A DNA stretch of 64,000 nucleotides from Thermocoleostomius sinensis A174. GTDB lineage: Bacteria > Cyanobacteriota > Cyanobacteriia > Elainellales > Elainellaceae. Location: positions 3,387,026 through 3,451,025 of the forward strand of contig NZ_CP113797.1 of assembly GCF_026802175.1 (NCBI RefSeq). Reading direction: 5' to 3'. Positions within the stretch are counted from its first letter, which is position 1; each line of letters starts with the position of its first letter. The position numbers and the translations under genes are program-made. Positions 1 to 8,132 of this stretch are shown here, one piece after another. A model generated the notes under the pieces. That model was given only the letters and a program-made list of their open reading frames with translations. It was not told the origin of the DNA and did no database searches.

Positions 1-1572
1 CTTCCGCTGTGCCCAACAGGGGCGATCGCTGTGATGGATGATCGTGAGTTTTGGATTAATCCAACTCTCTGTAATAATTGCGACGGTTACTATTCTCAAC
101 CACAGTGTGCTCTGGTTTGTCCAGTTGATTCTCCGATCCCATTCCAAGCAAAGAAAGGCAGATGCAAAGTCAACGAACAAATCGCTACAAGCCCCGATCT
201 ATTTGCCAATGGAAAAACTAACGTTTTTGCCTCTGCTATTGTTGTGTGGGAACTCTGTAACATTTTGGCGCAACGCCGATCGCTTCCCTGGCAAGTCGAT
301 GCAAAGGGGCAGTTGTATTACCAGCGTCAAGTTAATCAAGGACGTGGTTTAGTTACCTTTCATGTAACGGATGCGCTTGATTCTCCTCATCCTCCTCTGT
401 TAAGAGCTACCGATGCCTTGGCCACGATCGATACCTTTGATATTCGCGCTGCTTGTCTACATCTAATTTATGCGGCCTACGCTTCCTCATTAGAGAGACC
501 GTGGGAGCAAGAATTTGTGATTAACGATCGCCAAATCGAAGAATATTTAGGGTTGGACAAACGAAAAGATTTGAGCAAAACAGCCAAGCTTGCTTTGATC
601 AAAACCCTAGTACAACAGCCCTGCAACCTCACAGTGAGTCTAGACTGGAATCAGCAGGGAAAAGTAAAAGGATTTTCTTCAGATGCCACGCATTTATGGC
701 ATTTGCTCAATATTCAACATCACTTTCAACCGGATCAGCGGGGATATAAGCACCTGACTGGTCTCACATTTAGACTGAAGGCAGGAATCTGGGCGAGTTA
801 TTTTTTGAATCGAACTGGTTATAAAACTCATACAGCCTTTTATCAATATGGAACCTTACCAAAATCGCTCTTGACAACAGTAATGAGTATTTGGCAACAA
901 CACGAAGGAGCAGCCAGAATCTTATTGTGGCTATTATTTAAGACTAAGATGGGACACGAACAACGCCTAACTATTCCTACTCTGATGCGAATTGCCTATG
1001 GTGAACCCAAATTAACTCAAGTGTCTTCCCAGGTAGAAGGGCGAAAGCGACTACTCCGTACCTTTGAAAGTGATTTGGAAGTACTCAATGAGTATGGCAT
1101 TAAGCCAGTCTTTGATCCCGTTACTTATCCAACTGAGATTCAACCGCTGTGGGCTAAACTTGCGGAACTGCCGGACGATGCGGAAGCGGCATTGGAGTTT
1201 TGGACCAAGGATGGCAGCAGTGACTGTCGGTTAACGGATGCGGCTCCCAGAGGCAAATGGAATCGAGTCATCAATGCGCGTCTGCTCCATTTTCAACTAC
1301 CCAATGATTGGCAGAAACCCATCTCTAAGAAACCGAAAACGAAACATCATCGACAATCTCATCAGCAAGTACCGTTTGCTTCGCATTCCACCCTTTCTGG
1401 GCAACAAATTCTTGCAGCGCGACAGAAGCTTCAGCTTAGCCAACGGGCACTGGCCCTTCGGATAGGGAAAAGTCAAAGCTGGGTGCGAGATGTAGAACGG
1501 GGACGATTTCGACCCGCTTCACAAGACCAAGCGCTTTTGCGCCAAGTTTTGATGATTGAAACGCTAGACTGA
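1..1572 (+). CDS. cnfR: CnfR/PatB-type nif transcriptional activator, 5'-truncated by window edge
   Basis: The reading frame is open from the first base, so the true start lies outside the window. The first codons give LPLCPTGAIAV, the end of one [4Fe-4S] ferredoxin motif. A second cluster motif follows (CNNC, then CALVCP). A long middle region of no recognised fold comes next, and the C-terminal ~55 residues form an XRE-type helix-turn-helix (LSQRALALRIGKSQSWVRDVE). An N-terminal bacterial-type ferredoxin plus a C-terminal HTH is the architecture of cyanobacterial CnfR/PatB, which activates nif genes under low oxygen, with the Fe-S clusters as the presumed oxygen sensor. The nearby mop and modABC genes fit a nif-associated region. 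The stop overlaps the convergent MFS gene by 9 bp. The family call rests on architecture and context; the only alternative is an unnamed ferredoxin-HTH regulator. Confidence 0.8.
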   Translation, partial: LPLCPTGAIAVMDDREFWINPTLCNNCDGYYSQPQCALVCPVDSPIPFQAKKGRCKVNEQIATSPDLFANGKTNVFASAIVVWELCNILAQRRSLPWQVDAKGQLYYQRQVNQGRGLVTFHVTDALDSPHPPLLRATDALATIDTFDIRAACLHLIYAAYASSLERPWEQEFVINDRQIEEYLGLDKRKDLSKTAKLALIKTLVQQPCNLTVSLDWNQQGKVKGFSSDATHLWHLLNIQHHFQPDQRGYKHLTGLTFRLKAGIWASYFLNRTGYKTHTAFYQYGTLPKSLLTTVMSIWQQHEGAARILLWLLFKTKMGHEQRLTIPTLMRIAYGEPKLTQVSSQVEGRKRLLRTFESDLEVLNEYGIKPVFDPVTYPTEIQPLWAKLAELPDDAEAALEFWTKDGSSDCRLTDAAPRGKWNRVINARLLHFQLPNDWQKPISKKPKTKHHRQSHQQVPFASHSTLSGQQILAARQKLQLSQRALALRIGKSQSWVRDVERGRFRPASQDQALLRQVLMIETLD

Positions 1573-2727
1573 TCTGATATTGGCTCGAATGCTCCACAAG
1601 ACGGGAATGGCAGCGAGTTGGATCACTATTGAGAAACTCACCAACATGACTAGGGAGCGATCGTACAATATCCCCATCAACGCACTACCCAAAAACCAGG
1701 ACAGGCCATAGCCAGTATTGAAAATCCCATAGGCCGATCCACGCCGCTCTGGTGGCACCATAGCCGCAACCACTGCCTTCAAAATGGATTCCTGTGCTCC
1801 CATACCAATGCCCCACAAAATCATGCCCACTAGCGCGGCACCAGTCCCACCCCAAAAAATCACCGGGGCAAACCCCAGAGACAGCACAACTGCCAAAATC
1901 AACGTGGCAATTCCAATTCGGTCAAACCAGTAACCAAAGATCAGAGCGGCGATCGCATCCACCCCCATTGCCAGTGCATACAGCAGCGGAATCTGAGTTG
2001 GCTGACTCAGTCCGGACTGTTGTAGGTGAAAAGCAATCAAGGGAAAGTCTACAAACCCAGCGGCAATCAAGGACACAGCAAACAGGTAAAGCCAGAAACG
2101 GCGCGGCAGTCCTTCTCCATGCAGATCTTGAGTCAGGGGTTCAAACTCACGCGGGTTCGGATAAATTTTTTGACCCACAAGCAACACTATCAGTCCCAGA
2201 AGGGCTGGAATCACAAGAACTGCAAAACTCGCTTGATAACTTCCCCAAACGGCTAAAACAACGGTCACTATCAACGGCCCCGAAACAGCCCCAATCTGAT
2301 CCATCGCCTCATGAAGTCCAAAGCCAAACCCTTTGCCGACCCGGATAGCAGCATGGGACAGCAGCACATCTCTGGGTGGAGTCCGAATGGCTTTGCCTGT
2401 GCGTTCAGCAATCATCAGCCCTGCCAGTATCTCCCAACGTCCTGCTAGGGCCATTAGCGGAACAACCGCAGTATTAATCACATAGCCTAAGGTCGTGATG
2501 CGCCAATATTGGCGAGTGCGATCGCTCAAATAGCCCGTAATTAGCCGTAAGCCATAGCCAATTAGCTCTCCTAACCCCGCCGTTAAGCCAACCACTGTCC
2601 CACTGGCTCCCAAAACTGCCAGATAGGCCCCTGTGATGCTGCGTGCTCCCTCATAGGTAGCATCGGCACAAAGGCTGACAATTCCTAATAACACAACAAA
2701 TCGGAGGGCTGCACGAGATTTAGCCAT
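1564..2727 (-). CDS. MFS transporter
   Basis: A 387-residue protein with about 12 hydrophobic segments. It carries the MFS loop 2-3 signature GYLSDRTRQYW near residue 65, and a related loop FGYWFDRIGI between the two halves. The ATG at 2727 starts MAKSRAALRFVVLLG. It belongs to the major facilitator superfamily of inner-membrane secondary carriers. The substrate cannot be read from sequence. It lies convergent to cnfR (9-bp overlap) and close to molybdenum genes, but nothing shows that it carries a nif-related substrate; drug or sugar efflux is equally possible. Confidence 0.85.
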   Translation of the reverse strand: MAKSRAALRFVVLLGIVSLCADATYEGARSITGAYLAVLGASGTVVGLTAGLGELIGYGLRLITGYLSDRTRQYWRITTLGYVINTAVVPLMALAGRWEILAGLMIAERTGKAIRTPPRDVLLSHAAIRVGKGFGFGLHEAMDQIGAVSGPLIVTVVLAVWGSYQASFAVLVIPALLGLIVLLVGQKIYPNPREFEPLTQDLHGEGLPRRFWLYLFAVSLIAAGFVDFPLIAFHLQQSGLSQPTQIPLLYALAMGVDAIAALIFGYWFDRIGIATLILAVVLSLGFAPVIFWGGTGAALVGMILWGIGMGAQESILKAVVAAMVPPERRGSAYGIFNTGYGLSWFLGSALMGILYDRSLVMLVSFSIVIQLAAIPVLWSIRANIRSV

Positions 2728-2778
2728 TAATAATCCTGGTTATTTTTACTGCTGACCTTGCTGAACGCAGAGATGAAT

Positions 2779-2865
2779 TGCCCTCATCCCCAACCCTTCT
2801 CCCTAGAAGGAAGGAGAGCCGGATCGAGTTCTTCGCGCCTGGGTAAGGAATTTAGGTGAGAGCGG
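2779..2865. repeat. dispersed cyanobacterial intergenic repeat, copy A
   Basis: Contains CCCTCATCCCCAACCCTTCT followed by an imperfect inverted GGTGAGAGCGG arm. The same pattern (CCCTCA-CCCCAA-CTTCTCCC ... GGGTGAGGGCG) recurs near 4.9, 18.2, 36.3, 41.5, 50.7 and 61.4 kb in this window, always between genes. It occupies much of the gap between the MFS gene and mop. Confidence 0.6.
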
Positions 2866-2907
2866 TAAACGTGACAGGCTCTCGATCGCAACTCTATCCA
2901 CATGGAA

Positions 2908-3117
2908 TCAATCCGTTGCAATCATGACATCTGACGCTTTCACAACAGCATAGACCTCTTTGCCCTCTGCCAGTCCTAGTCTCTCGGCTGAAGATTTAGT
3001 GATCACTGCCACAATTTCAATCCCCGGAGCCACTTCAACCGTCACTTCTGCATTCACAGCCCCAATCACTAGCGCTTTAACGTTACCCTTCAGAGCATTC
3101 CGTGCACTAACTTCCAT
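2908..3117 (-). CDS. mop: molbindin (Mop/TOBE domain protein)
   Basis: A 69-residue protein made of a single TOBE/Mop domain (starting MEVSARNALKG, then GAVNAEVTVEV and ITKSSAERLGL). Molbindins oligomerise and bind molybdate or tungstate in the cytoplasm, serving as molybdenum storage or homeostasis proteins. The start at 3117 is preferred over the longer frame because AAGGAAGG lies about 10 nt upstream and the conserved domain begins right there. It is transcribed divergently from modA across a ~160-bp gap, so the two may share a regulatory region. mop next to cnfR and modABC is a known arrangement in cyanobacterial nif regions. Confidence 0.85.
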   Translation of the reverse strand: MEVSARNALKGNVKALVIGAVNAEVTVEVAPGIEIVAVITKSSAERLGLAEGKEVYAVVKASDVMIATD

Positions 3118-3279
3118 TATTTGAGAACCTTCCTTGTTATGAACAAGCCAATTTCTAATCATTTGCTAACTCAGCTAAAAAATTTTGATGTTCAAGCTAC
3201 AGAATATTGAGTAAGCATATTGGCATAGTGTTAATAATACTTGCCTAAAGCGTTGAGTTTGCCAAGGAGTTGTCAGGAG

Positions 3280-4095
3280 ATGATCAAAAAGCGAAGGTGG
3301 TTTTGGGGGCTGGTTTTGGTGGGGCTGTTGACCACATGCAGCGTGGCTACAGTAGAGCGATCGTCTTCATCGTCTGGGACTTCCACGGCTGAGCCAATCA
3401 CCTTAACAGTTTCTGCGGCGGCTGATCTGAATTACGTGTTTCCAGAGATCGGCAAACTGTGGGAGCAGGAAACGGGGCATCGGGTGACGTTTAACTTGGG
3501 TTCTACAGGGCAACTCGCGCAGCAAATCGAACGCGGTGCGCCAGTGGATTTGTTTGCGGCAGCTAATAAGAAATTCGTTGAGGATTTAGACGAAAAGGGG
3601 TTGGTGCATTCAGACACCAAGGAACTATATGGTGTGGGACGACTTACCTTGTGGCAACCGGAAGAGGGCACTCACGAAATTCAGGACATTAACGACTTGA
3701 TGAAACCCGAAATCAAACGGGTGGCGATCGCCAATCCCGATCATGCCCCCTATGGCGTGGCAGCACGGGAGGCGTTGCAATCGGCAGGCATTTGGGAAGA
3801 CATTCAACCAAAACTAATTCTGGGTGAAAACATTAAGCAAACTCAGCAGTATGCCCAAACTGGCAATGTGGATGTGGCGATCGCGGCACTCTCGATCAGT
3901 GTGGAGAAGCCTGGAAAATGGGTGCTGGTCCCTGAGGAACTCCACAATCCTTTAGAACAAATGCTAGCAGTTCCCCAAAGCGCCCTCCATCCAGAGGAAG
4001 CAAAACAGTTTGCTGCTTTTATTAATGGTGAGAAAGGAAGACCCCTCATGCGGAAGTATGGTTTTGTCCTGCCGGGAGAGGAGCCGGTGTCATAG
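3280..4095 (+). CDS. modA: molybdate ABC transporter substrate-binding protein ModA
   Basis: A 271-residue periplasmic binding protein. The N-terminus is MIKKRRWFWGLVLVGLLTTC, a signal sequence ending in a lipobox-like LTTC, so it is probably a lipoprotein. The mature part starts with the ModA hallmark LTVSAAADLNYVFPEIG, followed by NLGSTGQLAQQIERGAPVD and LFAAANKKFVEDL. ModA captures molybdate or tungstate and delivers it to ModBC. The ATG at 3280 is chosen over the upstream TTG because AAGGAG lies 10 nt before it and the signal peptide begins there. modB follows after 41 bp of purine-rich spacer, so the two are very likely cotranscribed. Confidence 0.92.
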   Translation: MIKKRRWFWGLVLVGLLTTCSVATVERSSSSSGTSTAEPITLTVSAAADLNYVFPEIGKLWEQETGHRVTFNLGSTGQLAQQIERGAPVDLFAAANKKFVEDLDEKGLVHSDTKELYGVGRLTLWQPEEGTHEIQDINDLMKPEIKRVAIANPDHAPYGVAAREALQSAGIWEDIQPKLILGENIKQTQQYAQTGNVDVAIAALSISVEKPGKWVLVPEELHNPLEQMLAVPQSALHPEEAKQFAAFINGEKGRPLMRKYGFVLPGEEPVS

Positions 4096-4136
4096 GGCAA
4101 ATGCCAATAGGAAAAGGATAAAAGGGAAACAAGCAA

Positions 4137-4886
4137 ATGATTTGGGAACCAGCGCTTTTGTCATTGCAGGTCACAATTGTTGCCAGCATTTTGATTCTCG
4201 TCTTTGGTTTGAGTCTCGGAATTTTTCTAGCAAGAACACAATTTCTGGGACAGGTTTTTGTTTCCACTCTGCTCAACTTGCCGCTAGTTTTACCTCCCAG
4301 TGTGGTGGGCTATTTTTTACTCTTGGTGCTAGGTCGGGGTAGTCCGATCAAGGAATGGTTAGGTATTGATTTGCTATTTACTTGGCAAGCAGGCGCGATC
4401 GCCTCGGCTGTGGTAGCGTTACCTCTGATGGTGGAATCGACTAGAGCCGCGATCGCCAACGTTAACCCAGAACTGGAAGCGGCTGCACGTACATTGGGAT
4501 CAACTGAGTGGGAAGTGTTACAGCGAATTACGATTCCCATCGCATATCGAGGCATCCTAGCAGGATTCGGACTAGGGGTGGCTCGCGGACTGGGAGAGTT
4601 TGGCGCGACACTGATGGTGGCAGGCAGCATCCCTGGACGCACTCAAACCCTTCCGTTAGCCATCTACGATGCTGTACAAATGCAGCGCTACGGACTCGCC
4701 AATGTCATGGTGCTGATTATGACCACGATCGCTTTTGTGCTGCTGTGGTGGGTCAGGCTGTTGGAACGGCAAAAAGCAAAAGGAAGAATAGAAAAGTTAA
4801 AGGAAAGAAGGCAAAAGGCAAAAGGGATACAGGATAGGTGGGAGAGGGCATTTGAATTTGCTGTGCGGATTATTAAAGCCTACTAG
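4137..4886 (+). CDS. modB: molybdate ABC transporter permease ModB
   Basis: A 249-residue inner-membrane permease with about five transmembrane segments. The EAA loop that contacts the ATPase is visible as EAAARTLGSTEWEVLQRITI. It forms the channel of the ModABC importer. The last ~35 residues are an odd, strongly basic tail (RQKAKGRIEKLKERRQKAKG). It is encoded by a purine-rich stretch resembling the spacer just before the gene, and it makes the protein some 20 residues longer than typical ModB. The tail probably arose when a repeat expanded through the original stop. modC lies 322 bp downstream instead of directly adjacent. Confidence 0.9.
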   Translation: MIWEPALLSLQVTIVASILILVFGLSLGIFLARTQFLGQVFVSTLLNLPLVLPPSVVGYFLLLVLGRGSPIKEWLGIDLLFTWQAGAIASAVVALPLMVESTRAAIANVNPELEAAARTLGSTEWEVLQRITIPIAYRGILAGFGLGVARGLGEFGATLMVAGSIPGRTQTLPLAIYDAVQMQRYGLANVMVLIMTTIAFVLLWWVRLLERQKAKGRIEKLKERRQKAKGIQDRWERAFEFAVRIIKAY

Positions 4887-5208
4887 GTTTTGGGTGAGCA
4901 ACCTGGAGCCAATCTCTCAACATGGGAGAAGGATTGAGGGTGAGGGCTACAATGAGGGCTAAAACTGTTGGCATGTCCAGGGAGTTCAACGTTTTCACAC
5001 AACTGTCCAAAGGGATGCTCAAAGAAGCACGAGAAACTCATTATTGACTGAAACTATTAAGCGCCGCAGAAACAAGTGCCACAACAATTCTCCCGAAGCT
5101 GGTCTTAAATTTTTAAAAACCAAATCAGCAGAAATTACAAGAAATATAAAAAGTATCGGTGCAATCATCATCTCAAAAAATAAATATTTCTTTTTCTTTT
5201 TGCGTTAA
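4887..5208 (+). other. modB-modC intergenic region with repeat copy B
   Basis: A gene-free stretch of 322 bp. Around 4911-4950 it contains CTCTCAACATGGGAGAAGGA followed by TTGAGGGTGAGGGC, another copy of the dispersed repeat. The last ~110 bp before modC are A/T-rich (including AAATTTTTAAAAACC and AAAAAATAAATATTTC) and could hold a promoter, but no clear -35/-10 pair is visible. Confidence 0.5.
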
Positions 5209-6285
5209 ATGCTTATCGTCGATATTCACAAACAGCTTCCCCAGTATGACCTAGAAGTCAGCTTTACCGTTGAAGGAGAAACCTTGGGATTGTTGGGCAG
5301 TTCTGGTTCCGGCAAAAGCATGACGTTGCGTTGTATTGCCGGAATTGAAACTCCGACTCAGGGAACGATCGTGTTGAACGATCGCATCTTGTACGATTCT
5401 CACAAAGGAATTAACTTGCCCAGTCGCGATCGCAAAGTCGGTTTTTTGTTTCAACACTATGCCCTGTTTCCTCATCTAACTGTTGCTCAAAATATTGCCT
5501 ATGGGTTAAGAGGTTTGTCGAAACATGCCACCCACCGACAAGTCATCGAGCAACTGGAGCGGGTACAGTTATTGGGATTTGGCGATCGCTATCCGCATCA
5601 ACTCTCCGGAGGGCAACAACAGCGAGTTGCTCTGGCTAGAGCATTAGCCACCCAACCCGATGTGCTGTTATTGGATGAACCCTTTTCCGCCCTGGATACC
5701 CATCTCCGGAATGAACTGGAAAAGCAACTGATCAAAACCCTCTCTAGCTATCAGGGACTGACGCTTTTCGTCAGCCACAACTTGGAAGAAGCCTATCGCG
5801 TTTGCCAAAAATTACTGGTACTCGATCAGGGAAAAGTGGCAGCGGCAGGAGATAAACAATCAATTTTCGATCGTCCTAGTACGCTCGCTGTTGCGCAACT
5901 AACAGGCTGCAAGAACTACTCTCGCATTCAGCCGATCGATCGCCATACTCTTCACGCTCTGGATTGGAACTGCACACTGCAAACCGCGGATTTCATCTCC
6001 CCTTCACACACTCACATTGGCATTCGCGCTCATCAAATTACCTTTTTGGATGCTTCTCAACATCTCCCTGATCAGACCAATACATTCCCTGCCTGGGTGG
6101 TTTGGACGAGCGAAACCCCTCACCGAATGACCATCTATCTGAAACTGGGAGAGTCGCCGATCGATACCGATGATTATTCCCTGCAAGCAGAAGTGTTCAA
6201 AGAAAAGTGGGAGCAACTAAAAGACCGGCCAATGCCCTGGTTTGTCAGTTTAGACCGATCACGACTGCTCCTGCTCTGCCAATGA
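5209..6285 (+). CDS. modC: molybdate ABC transporter ATP-binding protein ModC
   Basis: A 358-residue ABC ATPase. Walker A is GSSGSGKS (about residue 31), the Q-loop is FLFQHYALFPHLTV, the signature is LSGGQQQR, Walker B is VLLLDEPFSALD, and the switch His is in FVSHNLEEA. The family powers molybdate import with ModB. The C-terminal ~130 residues are an accessory domain resembling a degenerate regulatory TOBE/Mop region (IGIRAHQITFLD). The start at 5209 immediately precedes the conserved N-terminal strand MLIVDIHKQLP. Another oxyanion importer is possible from the ATPase alone, but modA and modB upstream settle the substrate. Confidence 0.9.
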   Translation: MLIVDIHKQLPQYDLEVSFTVEGETLGLLGSSGSGKSMTLRCIAGIETPTQGTIVLNDRILYDSHKGINLPSRDRKVGFLFQHYALFPHLTVAQNIAYGLRGLSKHATHRQVIEQLERVQLLGFGDRYPHQLSGGQQQRVALARALATQPDVLLLDEPFSALDTHLRNELEKQLIKTLSSYQGLTLFVSHNLEEAYRVCQKLLVLDQGKVAAAGDKQSIFDRPSTLAVAQLTGCKNYSRIQPIDRHTLHALDWNCTLQTADFISPSHTHIGIRAHQITFLDASQHLPDQTNTFPAWVVWTSETPHRMTIYLKLGESPIDTDDYSLQAEVFKEKWEQLKDRPMPWFVSLDRSRLLLLCQ

Positions 6286-6710
6286 AAACCCAGAGGCAAT
6301 TGATAGCTGACTGATTGATAGCCGACTGGAAGTCATATACCAGTGACAATATTGCCCACTTCGTTCCTACCTGAGATTGCAGACCCTAGCCGCTTTACTT
6401 AGTCCCTTCGTGAAGCAGTCTGACAGCCGTACGGAGGCATGCTAGTTTTAAGACAAAATGAATGAGTGCCTTGAACTCCTTCCAGAGGATGATTACTTTG
6501 CTGCAAAATAATTGGTATCTCTTAAGAGAGAGGATTAACAAAACTAAATAATTCTCATCAAATTCTCATGATTGTTTCATTCACCTGCCTCTACGATACC
6601 TACAGCAAAGAACAAAGGGTTGTAGCGTTCGTAGCGCCAAGCTGATTGTATGGAATTGGCATTAGACGTGTTTTGTTTGTTCCGTTTGCTCCTTTCACTC
6701 TCATAGAAAC
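6286..6710 (+). other. 425-bp intergenic region upstream of the RND operon
   Basis: No gene is visible. The distal part contains the palindrome CTCTTAAGAGAG near 6518. Further on is a triple 11-bp direct repeat described separately. The remainder shows no recognisable element. Confidence 0.5.
6551..6597 (+). promoter_or_regulatory. three 11-bp direct repeats plus -10-like box (possible OmpR-type operator)
   Basis: Three consecutive 11-bp units, ATTCTCATCAA (6551), ATTCTCATGAT (6562) and TGTTTCATTCA (6573), share a TCAT core at exactly one helical turn. TACGAT at 6592-6597 could be a -10 box, 114 bp before the adaptor gene. Tandem repeats of 10-11 bp are typical binding sites for OmpR/PhoB-family response regulators. 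Which regulator binds here, if any, is unknown. Confidence 0.4.
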
Positions 6711-7973
6711 GTGCTTAAATTAACCGCTATCTCTGTTGCAGTGGGACTCCTCTTGACTACTACAGGGTGTAACCTGCTGCCCAGTCAAGAAGCCCAAGCT
6801 CAGTCAGACGCTTCTGCTCAAGGTGAACGGGGTGCAGCGGCTGTGGAAACAGCGATCGCCGAGACGGGAACTCTGTCCGACCCAATTGAATACACTGGCA
6901 CAACCGGGCCAGTGCGCCGAGTCTCTTTACGCTCCCAAGTCGAAGGGCGGTTGTTAAACCTGAATGCAGATGTGGGCGATCCAGTTTCTCAGGGACAACC
7001 CCTCGCTCAGTTAGACAATCGCCTCTTGACTGCTGCACTGAACCAGTCTGAAGCGGAACTGGCTGCTCTTCGATCGGAGGTCGTCCAAGCGGAAGCGGAA
7101 GTCAGCGATGCTGAGTCTCGCGTTGCCCAGGCGCAAGCAGAATTGCAGCAAGCTCAAATTGAGGCCGATCGGCTTCAGGGACTAGCAGCAGAAGGTGTGA
7201 TCTCTCAACAAGAAGCTGAACGAGGGCGAACAGTTGCCATAACTGCCGAACAAGCGGTTCGTTCAGCACAGGAGCAGGTACGAACTCGCCAGCAGGCGGT
7301 CGTAGCGGCTCGGGGACGGGTAGAAGCACAGCGAGCCGTGGTAGCCGAGGAGTTAGAGCGGCGTCAGTTCAGTTCACTCACGGCTCCGATCGATGGCGTA
7401 GTTTTAGAGCGAGTGACAGAACCGGGAAATTTGGTGCAACCAGGTGATGAAGTGCTCTCGCTGGGAGATTTCAGTGCTATCAAGGTAATAGTACAGGTTT
7501 CCGAACTGGAATTGGCGACAATCCAAACTGGGCAAGCTGTGCAGGTTCGTCTGGATGCATTTCCCAACCAAACCTTTGAAGGGCGAGTGTCCCGCATTTC
7601 TCCGGCGGCTGATCCAACAGCGCGGCTGGTTCCAGTCGAAATTACGATGCCCAATCCGACAGGACAAGTAGGTAGTGGCTTGCTTGCCAGAGTTACTTTT
7701 CAATCAATGCAAGCGCAGCCTATTATTGTGCCAGAATCGGCGTTGACCACGGCTGAAGAAGAGAAGGCATCGACTCTATTTGTGGTGGAAACTCAAGACG
7801 GGGCGGCAACGGTTTTAGCTCGTTCGGTGCAGATTGGCGATCGCGCCAACGGTCAGGTTGAAGTTCGCGCTGGGCTGCAACCTGGAGAGACTTATGTGGT
7901 GCGGAGTAGTGCCCCACTTGAGGATGGACAATCGGTGCGGCTGAGTATTCTATCTGAAACAGCACCGCAATGA
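6711..7973 (+). CDS. RND efflux periplasmic adaptor (HlyD/AcrA family lipoprotein)
   Basis: A 420-residue membrane fusion protein. It starts at GTG with a lipoprotein signal, MLKLTAISVAVGLLLTTTGC, whose lipobox is TTGC. A lipoyl/barrel-sandwich half (VSLRSQVEGRLLNLNADVGD) follows, then a long Ala/Glu/Gln-rich coiled-coil hairpin (roughly residues 100-215), and the second lipoyl half (LTAPIDGVVLERVTEPGNLV). The beta-barrel and membrane-proximal domains complete it. Such adaptors connect an RND pump to an outer-membrane channel. The pump gene follows after 159 bp. No TolC-like gene is nearby, so the channel is presumably encoded elsewhere. Confidence 0.9.
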   Translation: MLKLTAISVAVGLLLTTTGCNLLPSQEAQAQSDASAQGERGAAAVETAIAETGTLSDPIEYTGTTGPVRRVSLRSQVEGRLLNLNADVGDPVSQGQPLAQLDNRLLTAALNQSEAELAALRSEVVQAEAEVSDAESRVAQAQAELQQAQIEADRLQGLAAEGVISQQEAERGRTVAITAEQAVRSAQEQVRTRQQAVVAARGRVEAQRAVVAEELERRQFSSLTAPIDGVVLERVTEPGNLVQPGDEVLSLGDFSAIKVIVQVSELELATIQTGQAVQVRLDAFPNQTFEGRVSRISPAADPTARLVPVEITMPNPTGQVGSGLLARVTFQSMQAQPIIVPESALTTAEEEKASTLFVVETQDGAATVLARSVQIGDRANGQVEVRAGLQPGETYVVRSSAPLEDGQSVRLSILSETAPQ

Positions 7974-8132
7974 CACTGCCATAGCCAAGGTATAGCGATG
8001 TGACGTGTTATCTTAGCGCTCCACCTTGGTGAATCTCACCTTTGTCATGTCTAACTTTCAGCAATTCAGACTGTTAGCCATTTCACCTGTGCACGATGTT
8101 TGGATGACCACTGCTAGAGGGACGTTAAAACC

